DNA of 64,000 bases from JAENVU01 sp963756815. Lineage in GTDB: Bacteria > Actinomycetota > Acidimicrobiia > IMCC26256 > JAENVU01. The stretch is from NCBI GenBank assembly GCA_963756815.1, contig CAVWPR010000004.1:186001-250000 (forward strand), in the 5' to 3' direction. The position numbers and the translations under genes are program-made. Under the pieces are notes generated by a model. It did no database searches and was not told where the DNA came from. It saw nothing but the letters and a program-made list of their open reading frames with translations. Shown one piece after another: positions 56,587-64,000 of the stretch (the stretch's first letter is position 1; each line of letters begins with the position of its first letter).

Positions 56587-57002
56587 CGCTCGCCCTTCTT
56601 CCGTCGCCGGCGCGGGTCATCGACCGGTTCGGCCTCCGGGTGAAGGTCCCGGAGCAGCGTCTCGATGCGTTGACCGCCGGCCACGGAGGGATCTTCGCGG
56701 AAACGGAGCTCCGGGAGGTATTTCATCCGCACGTGCCGTCCGAGCACGGTCCGCAGTCGCGGGCCGGCCGACTCCAGCGCCGCGGCCGTCTCCATCGTCT
56801 CGTCGGCGGTCCCGAGCACCGAGTAGTACACGTCGGCGACCTGCAGGTCGGCGCTCACCTCGACGCCCGTGAGCGTCACGAATCCGAGGCGGGGGTCCGA
56901 GAGGTCGGCCAGCTCCTCGGCGAGGGCCTCCAGGACGACCTCGTTCACCCGGGCGACCCGCGGGTAGTGCTTCGGGGCCTGGCGGGGGCGCGACCGGGGC
57001 AT
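56583..57002 (-). CDS. rbfA: Ribosome-binding factor A
   Basis: A 30S assembly factor. ATG 57002 (MPRSRPRQAPKHYPRVARVNEVVLEALAEEL) gives 139 residues. The KH-like core has DPRLGFVTLTGVEVSADLQVADVYYSVLG and LRTVLGRHVRMKYLPELRFRED. The C-terminus is basic (DDPRRRRKKGER). The stop overlaps nrnA and the start overlaps the DUF503 stop. Confidence 0.94.
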   Translation of the reverse strand: MPRSRPRQAPKHYPRVARVNEVVLEALAEELADLSDPRLGFVTLTGVEVSADLQVADVYYSVLGTADETMETAAALESAGPRLRTVLGRHVRMKYLPELRFREDPSVAGGQRIETLLRDLHPEAEPVDDPRRRRKKGER

Positions 57003-57292
57003 CACGGGCCTTCCATGAACATCGTCTCGACGTCGAGCACCTCGACGTCCGGCGCGGTGTCGACGAACCGCTCCACCGAGTCGAGAACGTCGCGCAGATG
57101 GCCGGCGGTTCCCGACACCGCGGCCACGCCGATCCCGCTCCGTTGCCACTGGTCCTGGTGCGCGACCTCCGCGACCGAGACGTGGAACCGGTGCCGCAAC
57201 CCGTCGACGATCGGACGGATCGCGGCCCGCTTGGCCTTGAGCGACCGACTCTCCGGGATGTGGAGGTCGAAGCAGACCGCGGCCGCGTGCAC
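57002..57292 (-). CDS. DUF503 (YlxP-like) protein
   Basis: A 96-residue protein starting at GTG 57292 (VHAAAVCFDLHIPESRSLKAKRAAIRPIVDGLRHRF). ESRSLKxKR followed by a helical segment and VAEVAHQDQWQRSGIGVAAVSG is diagnostic of DUF503, normally found between infB and rbfA. It is thought to act in ribosome or translation factor function; the detail is unknown. Confidence 0.88.
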   Translation of the reverse strand: MHAAAVCFDLHIPESRSLKAKRAAIRPIVDGLRHRFHVSVAEVAHQDQWQRSGIGVAAVSGTAGHLRDVLDSVERFVDTAPDVEVLDVETMFMEGP

Positions 57293-57364
57293 CGGGCCAT
57301 CTTCGCGCTCAGCTCGGGAGCGTCCCAACGTTGCCGAACTCGGACCGTCCGAGCGGACGAGCAA

Positions 57365-57793
57365 TCAGGACGCCGGGTCGAGCACGACGACGGGGATCTC
57401 GCGCGCCGTCTTCGCCTGGTACGAGCCGTAGTTCGCGTGGTCGGCGACGATGCGCGGCCACAGCTCGGCCCGCTCCGCCGCGTCGGCGACCCGGGCGAGC
57501 ATCGGGCGGGTCTGGCCGTCGATCTCGATCTCGACCGCGGGGTCGGCCTGGAGGTTGAACAGCCAGGCCGGGTTCCGGTCGTCGCCACCGCGCGACGCCA
57601 CCAGGACGTACGAGTCGCCGAGTTGCAACGGGGACGTCAGCATCACCGAACGCTTCGCACCGCTCGTGCGACCGGTCGTGGTCAGCACGAGCACCGGCAT
57701 GCCGAGCCCTCGTCCCCCGACCTTGCCGTGCGTCAGCCGGTAGATCGGCCGGTGCACGGCGTTGACGATCTTGAACAGCGCGTCGGACGGCAC
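57365..57793 (-). CDS. Deazaflavin (F420)-dependent nitroreductase family protein (DUF385/Ddn-like)
   Basis: A 142-residue protein of the split beta-barrel fold. GTG 57793 overlaps the infB stop by one base (TAGTG), so it is translated with infB. The signature VLVLTTTGRTSGAKRSVML, followed by YVLVASRGGDDRNPAWLFNLQADP, matches the DUF385 deazaflavin-binding family. Family members reduce nitroaromatics or quinones with F420H2. It interrupts the usual infB-DUF503-rbfA order. Confidence 0.85.
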   Translation of the reverse strand: MPSDALFKIVNAVHRPIYRLTHGKVGGRGLGMPVLVLTTTGRTSGAKRSVMLTSPLQLGDSYVLVASRGGDDRNPAWLFNLQADPAVEIEIDGQTRPMLARVADAAERAELWPRIVADHANYGSYQAKTAREIPVVVLDPAS

Positions 57794-60540
57794 TACGAGG
57801 CGGTCCGGGCGATCTCGCGGTCCTCGTAGGTCTCGATGATGTCGCCCGGCTTGAGGTCCTGGTAGTTCTCGAGCCCGATACCGCACTCGAAGCCCTCCCG
57901 CACCTCGCGCACGTCGTCCTTGAAGCGACGCAGCGAGGCGATCGAGCCCTTCCAGATGATCGTGCCCTCGCGGAGGAACCGGACCTTCGAGCCGCGGGTG
58001 ATGACACCGTTGCGCACGAAGCAACCGGCGATCTTGCCGATCCGCGGGACGCCGAAGATCTCGCGGACCTCGGCGTCGCCGGTGACGACCTCTTCGAACT
58101 CGGGCTTGAGCATGCCGAGCAGCGCGTTGTTGACGTCGTCGAGCACCTGGTAGATGACCTCGTAGAGGCGCATCTCCACCTTCTCGCTGTCCGCGAGCGC
58201 CCGGGCCTGACGGTCCGGCCGCACGTTGAAGCCGATGACGGTGGCGTTGGAGACCGCGGCGAGGTTGATGTCGCTCTCGCTGATCCCGCCGACCGCGCGG
58301 TGCACGAACGACAGGCGCACCTCTTCGTGCTCCTGGTCGAGCTTGCGCAACGCGTCGGTGAGCGCCTCGAGCGATCCGTTGACGTCGGCCTTCAGCACGA
58401 GGTTGAGCGTCGCGGTCTCGCCCCGCTCGACCATCGCGAAGATGTCCTCGAGCCGCGCACCGCCGGCGAGGATCATCGGGTGGGCCTGGGACGCCACGCG
58501 ACGGCGGCGCGAGCGGGCCTCGGCGACGGTCCGGGCGATCTTCTCGCTCGGCGCCACGCGCAGCTCGTCGCCCGCGAGCGGGACGTCGTCGAGACCGAGC
58601 ACCTCGACCGGCGTCGACGGACCGGCCTCCTTCACCTGACTGCCGGTGTCGTCGAACATGGCCCGGACCTTGCCCCAGCCACCGCCGGCGACCACCGGGT
58701 CCCCGACGCGCAGCGTGCCCCGCTCGACGAGCACCGTCGCGACAGGACCACGACCCTGGTCGAGGTTGGACTCGAGCACGAACGCCCGCGCCGGAGCTTC
58801 GCGGATCGGCGCCGAGCGGCGGGTCGTAGAGGTCGGCGACGAGCAGGATCGACTCGAGGAGGTCGTCCACGCCGATGCCCGCGCTCGCGGCCACCTCGTT
58901 GACGACGGTGTCGCCACCCCACTCCTCGGGGATCAGCTCCTGCTCCACCAGCTGCTGGCGGACGCGGTCGGGGTTCGCGTTCTCGCGGTCGACCTTGGTG
59001 ATCGCGACCACGATCGGGACCTCGGCCGCACGCGCGTGGTTGATCGCCTCGATGGTCTGGGGCATCACACCGTCGTCGGCCGCGACCACGAGGACCGCGA
59101 CGTCGGTGGCGTCGGCGCCCCGCTTGCGCATCGCGGTGAACGCCTCGTGACCCGGGGTGTCGATGAACGTGATCGGACGCTCGTCGCGCACCACCTGGTA
59201 CGCGCCGATGTGCTGGGTGATGCCACCGGCCTCGCCCGCGACGACGTTCGCCGACCGGATCGTGTCGAGCAGCGTGGTCTTGCCGTGGTCGACGTGGCCC
59301 ATCACGGTCACGACCGGCGCACGCGGCGGGAGATCGGTCTCCTCCTCCTCGTCCGGGTCGTCACCGAGCAGCGCCATGAGCTCGAGCTCGGCCTCCTGGC
59401 CCGGCTCGACGAGCAGCACCTCGGCACCCAGCTCCTGCGCGACGAGCTCGATCATCTCGTCGGCCATCGACTGCGTGCTGGTGACCATCTCGCCCGCGTC
59501 GAACAGGATGCGGACGAGGTCGGCGCTCGTGCGGTTGAACTTCGGCGCGAGCTCCTGGATCGTGATGCCGCGCGGCACCACGATCTCGCCCTCGGGGATC
59601 GGCGCGTCGGACGGCGTGAGCTGCGGCGCGCTGGCCGGACCGAGCTCCTCGAACCCGCGACGACGACGCTTCTTGCGCCGGGGCCGCTGGCCGGGACCAC
59701 CCGGACCGCGCCCGCGGTTGAAACCACCCGGACCGCCGCGACCGCCACCGGGTCCACCCGGACCGCCGCCGGGACACCACCACCGGGACCGCCGCGGTTG
59801 AAGCCGCCGGGGCCGCCACCGCCGCCGGGGCCGCCACCACCACGGTTGAAGCCGCCGGGACCGCCGGGGCCACCCGAGCGAGTGCCCCCACCGGGGCCAC
59901 CGCGTCCGGGCGCCGGCCGCTGACCGGGCGGCGGCGGGACCACCCGCTGACCGGGGGGCGGCGGAATGGGCTTGCCGGACGAGCTGCGGAGCGGCGGGGG
60001 CGGCGGGGCCGGCTTGTCGCCGATCGACGGCGCCGAGGGCGGCGCGTTCGTGGGCGCAGCCGCCGAGGCCGCGGGAGCGACGGGCTTCGACTCGGGCACG
60101 GGCGCCGGACGCGGCACCGGTGCCGGGATCCCACCGGTCGACCGCACGACACCGCGCCGCGCCGGTGCAGGGGCCTCGGCCGGTGCGACCGCGGCCGCGT
60201 CGTCGGCGACGACGGGCGCGGCGACCGGCGCGGGCTCGGCGGGGGTCTCGGCGGCGGGCGCGGCCGGCTGGACCTTCGGCGCGGCCTTGGTCGCCTTCTC
60301 GGCCTTCTCGGCCTTCTTCGGCTTCTCCTTGGGCGCGGCCTTCGGCTCGTCGACGATCGGCTCGCCCCGCAGGTCGCGACTGTCCGCCAGCCGGCGGATG
60401 CGGTCGGCCGAGGGGTCGTCGATGCTCGACGAGTGACTCTTGACGCCCATCTTGAGCTCGTCGGAGAGGTCGAGGACCACCTGGTTCTCGACACCCAGCT
60501 CCCGAGCGAGCTCGTAGACCCTGATCTTCTTCGTGGCCAA
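57793..60540 (-). CDS. infB: Translation initiation factor IF-2 (two frameshifts)
   Basis: Delivers initiator tRNA to the 30S subunit. ATG 60540 (MATKKIRVYELARELGVENQ) opens an IF2-N domain, then Ala/Pro-rich and Gly-rich repeats with FNRGG units. Frame breaks near 59775 (inside the glycine repeats) and 58810 (after GTPase domain II begins). GTPase motifs are VMGHVDHGKTTLLD, ITQHIGAYQV, FIDTPGHEAFTAMR and AITKVDREN. The C-terminal domains run through VGGISESDINLAAVSNA to ETYEDREIARTAS. About 915 residues. As an essential gene the breaks must be sequence errors. Confidence 0.94.
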
Positions 60541-60846
60541 GTTCTTCCTTACCGCTCACCGAACGGCGGCGCCGTCCGGGTCGTCAGGCGGCGCTCGCCG
60601 CCCTCGGCTCCGTACAGTCTCACACGGAGTTTCGAGACTTCTTCATCTGTCAGCTCGGTGCGCAGGGCCTTCGCCAGCGCTCGTCGCCGTACCGCCAGGT
60701 CGAAGCACGCGCTGTCCACACACAGCCATGCGCCCCGGCCGGGCTCGTTCCGACCGACCCGCACCCTGCCGCCTCCCCCGCGAGCGAGCCGGACGAACGT
60801 GTCCGGCGCACCGCGGCGTCGGCAACCGACGCAGGTGCGGACCGGT

Positions 60847-62203
<1,357 letters not shown>

Positions 62204-62263
62204 GGTCGCTCCACTCCGCGATCACGACGACGCGACCTTCGTGGCTTCGTTCCGCTCGGTTGT

Positions 62264-62785
62264 TCACTTCGCCGCGACCTCCTTCTTCCGGCCGGGGCGC
62301 GACCCCTTGCCGGGTTTGGGCGCGGGTCCCCACTCGAACACGGTGCGCGCCGCGTCGACGGCGTCGAGCGCAACCGTGTGGTCTCCCGCATCCGTGGTGA
62401 TGGTGATCGAGTCGGCGTCCGCCGCCGTGAGGGCGCCGCGCAACCGGTCGACGTGACCGTCGGCGTCGCGCGTCTTGCACGTCACGATCTCGCCGACCGC
62501 GCCGGCGAAGTGCTCCGCCGTCCGCAGCGGTCGTTCGAGCCCGGGGCTCGAGACCTCGAGCAGGTAACGGCCGTGGACGGGGTCCATCGCGTCCAGCGCG
62601 GCGGAGACGGTGCGCGTCGCGGTCTCCAGCTCGTCGAGGTCCACGCCGCGCTCGCCGGCCCGGTCGAGGAGCACGGTGAGCGTGGGCCGGTCCCCACCCG
62701 TCAGGGTGACGTCGTACACGGAGAGGCCGAGGCTCTCCACGATCGGCGTGAGCTCGGCCCGGATGGCCGTCACTCGGTCGGTCAT
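62264..62785 (-). CDS. rimP: Ribosome maturation factor RimP
   Basis: A 30S maturation factor, 173 residues, ATG 62785 (MTDRVTAIRAELTPIVESLGL) with GGAAGGGAGG just upstream. Conserved segments are LTVLLDRAGERGVDLDELETATR, YLLEVSSPGLERPLRTAEHFAGAVGE and the SH3-like C-terminal domain. The C-terminus is basic (GKGSRPGRKKEVAAK). It heads the rimP-nusA-ylxR-infB operon. Confidence 0.93.
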   Translation of the reverse strand: MTDRVTAIRAELTPIVESLGLSVYDVTLTGGDRPTLTVLLDRAGERGVDLDELETATRTVSAALDAMDPVHGRYLLEVSSPGLERPLRTAEHFAGAVGEIVTCKTRDADGHVDRLRGALTAADADSITITTDAGDHTVALDAVDAARTVFEWGPAPKPGKGSRPGRKKEVAAK

Positions 62786-62851
62786 GGTCACCTCCCTTCC
62801 GTCGTCGCCGGCCGCCAGCGCGGTCCGGGTCCAGTCAACAATTCCGCTCAA

Positions 62852-62878
62852 CAAAATGCGTGGGCACGAGGCCCACGC
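62852..62878 (-). terminator. Intrinsic terminator after the ligase gene
   Basis: On the bottom strand GCGTGGGC-CTCGT-GCCCACGC forms an 8-bp stem followed by ATTTTG. It separates the ligase gene from the rimP operon, whose promoter must lie in the remaining 70 nt or so. Confidence 0.75.
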
Positions 62879-63050
62879 TTGGCCTGGCCTCTCGACGTGG
62901 GTTCCCCCGCGCCGGTGGGCCACTTCGACGACCTTTGCGTCGGCGAAGCGCGTGGACACTACCAGACGACCTCTGCGCAGCCACGGGCGGAAATCCGCCC
63001 CGATCGCCCGCATCCGCGTTCCGGTTCCGGGCGTTTGTTCCGTATGTGCG

Positions 63051-64000
63051 TCAGGTCCCGAAGACCTGCTGCAACGTCGCGGGAACGGGCTGGTCGAGCT
63101 GCTCGTAGGTGCAGGACTCCGGCGTGCGGTCGGGGCGCCACCGCACGAAGCGCGCGGTGTGCCGGAACCGGTCGCCCTGCATGTGCTCGTAGGCGACCTC
63201 GGCGACACGCTCGACGCGCACCGGCTCCCACGACATGTCCTTGGTGGCGTTCCACCGGTTGCCCGCGCCGGGCCGCCGCTGACCGTCCGGCTCGTGGGCC
63301 ATCGCGGCCCAGTCGGCCCACGGGTGGTCGTCGAGCGCGCGGTCCCGCAACGGCTCGAGCTCGGCGGCGAGCTCGCTGCGCAGCTTCGCCGCGAAGCTCG
63401 ACGCCACCCCGACGTGGTGCAGCACCCCGCCGCCGTCGTAGAGACCGAGGAGCAGGGAGCCCACCCCCTTGCCGTCCTTGTGGACCCGGAAGCCCGCGAC
63501 GACGCAGTCGGCGGTGCGGAGGTGCTTCACCTTCAGCCAGCCGCGATCGCCGGGCCGGTAGGTGCCGGTGACGTCCTTGACGACGAGGCCGTCGAGACCG
63601 GCGCCCTCGAACTCCTCGAACCATCGCGCCGCCTCGTCGCGATCGCGCGTGCGCGGCGCGACGTGCACGGACGGGTTCTGCGTGACGGCACGCTCGAGCG
63701 CGGTCCGCCGATCCTCGAACGGCTGCTCGCGCAGGTCCGTGTCGAGCGCGAGCAGGTCGAACGCGACGAACGCCGCCGGCGTCTCTGCCGCGAGCTTCGT
63801 GATCCGGCTCTCGGCCGGGTGGATGCGGTTCGACAGCAGGTCGAAGTCCAGACCGTGCTCGGTCATGATCACGATCTCGCCGTCGACCACCGCGTGCTCG
63901 GGGAGCGCGGCGCGCAGCGGACCGAGCAGCTCGGGGAAGTAGCGGGTGAGCGGCCGCTCGTTGCGCGACCCGAGCTCGACGTCGTCACCGTCGCGGAAGA
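63051..64000 (-). CDS. ATP-dependent DNA ligase (N-terminus beyond the window)
   Basis: 316 codons of the C-terminal part are present, running off the right edge. Nucleotidyltransferase motifs include VVDGEIVIM (motif III region), AFVAFDLLALD, GLDGLVVKD (motif IV) and RGWLKVKHLRT (motif V). An OB-fold domain follows (DCVVAGFRVHKDGKGVGSLLLGLYDGGGVLHHVG). The catalytic Lys of motif I must lie outside the window. The layout resembles LigC-type ligases of actinobacterial NHEJ or repair. No Ku or primase gene is visible. Confidence 0.9.
   Translation of the reverse strand, partial: FRDGDDVELGSRNERPLTRYFPELLGPLRAALPEHAVVDGEIVIMTEHGLDFDLLSNRIHPAESRITKLAAETPAAFVAFDLLALDTDLREQPFEDRRTALERAVTQNPSVHVAPRTRDRDEAARWFEEFEGAGLDGLVVKDVTGTYRPGDRGWLKVKHLRTADCVVAGFRVHKDGKGVGSLLLGLYDGGGVLHHVGVASSFAAKLRSELAAELEPLRDRALDDHPWADWAAMAHEPDGQRRPGAGNRWNATKDMSWEPVRVERVAEVAYEHMQGDRFRHTARFVRWRPDRTPESCTYEQLDQPVPATLQQVFGT

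Overview
The window is very GC-rich chromosomal DNA of an actinobacterial type. The clues are a class II (B12-dependent) nrdJ with nrdR, LexA boxes of the GAAC-N4-GTTC form, RNase J, an actinobacterial-style lexA/LysM divergent pair, a succinylase-type DAP pathway, an F420-type (DUF385) reductase and many GTG starts. Gene content and order fit an Acidimicrobiia-like member of the Actinomycetota, but that assignment is inference.

Layout. 1-1494: truncated beta-helix lipoprotein. 1821-3765: TPR/class III nucleotidyl cyclase. 3966-5412: an AT-richer, stand-alone reverse transcriptase gene. 5423-5861: a homopolymer-like C tract bracketed by near-identical 29-nt inverted arms, which looks like an assembly join, so the left 5.4 kb may not truly neighbour the rest. 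5870-9531: nrdJ and nrdR with a strong promoter and an NrdR-box-like palindrome. 9582-11485: Tat lipoprotein plus GMC oxidoreductase. 11592-12947: SOS pair (LysM protein and lexA) around three LexA boxes. 12958-18016: VOC protein, PAS/GAF histidine kinase with LuxR-type regulator, enoyl-CoA hydratase, GNAT and dapE. 18036-24594: dapD, dapC, hflX, dapF, miaA, miaB. 24632-26559: TauE/SafE transporter and recA. 27191-31012: a Tat island with two TatA-type proteins, TatC, two exported ferritin-like proteins, a cupredoxin and a membrane protein. 31059-42545: thpR, cinA, pgsA, rimO, serine hydrolase, ftsK, GNAT, SDR, RNase J. 42607-47169: molybdopterin oxidoreductase, diiron protein, two TetR regulators. 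47171-57292: dapB, M16 peptidase, pnp, rpsO, a toxin-antitoxin-like pair, ribF, truB, nrnA, rbfA, DUF503. 57365-62785: deazaflavin reductase, infB, ylxR, nusA, rimP. 63051-64000: truncated ATP-dependent DNA ligase.

Most of the window is one leftward housekeeping block: translation and RNA processing (rimP-nusA-ylxR-infB-rbfA-nrnA-truB-ribF-rpsO-pnp), cell division and repair (ftsK-rimO-pgsA-cinA, recA, lexA), tRNA modification (miaA, miaB) and DAP/lysine synthesis (dapB, C, D, E, F). The accessory material consists of the RT gene, the Tat island, the XRE/nucleotidyltransferase pair and isolated redox genes.

Quality warning: about 20 genes are interrupted by single-base frameshifts that restore on changing frame, including essential genes (infB, nusA, rnj, ribF, dapB). 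This points to uncorrected indels in the sequence rather than real pseudogenes. For such genes I give the span of the restored gene.
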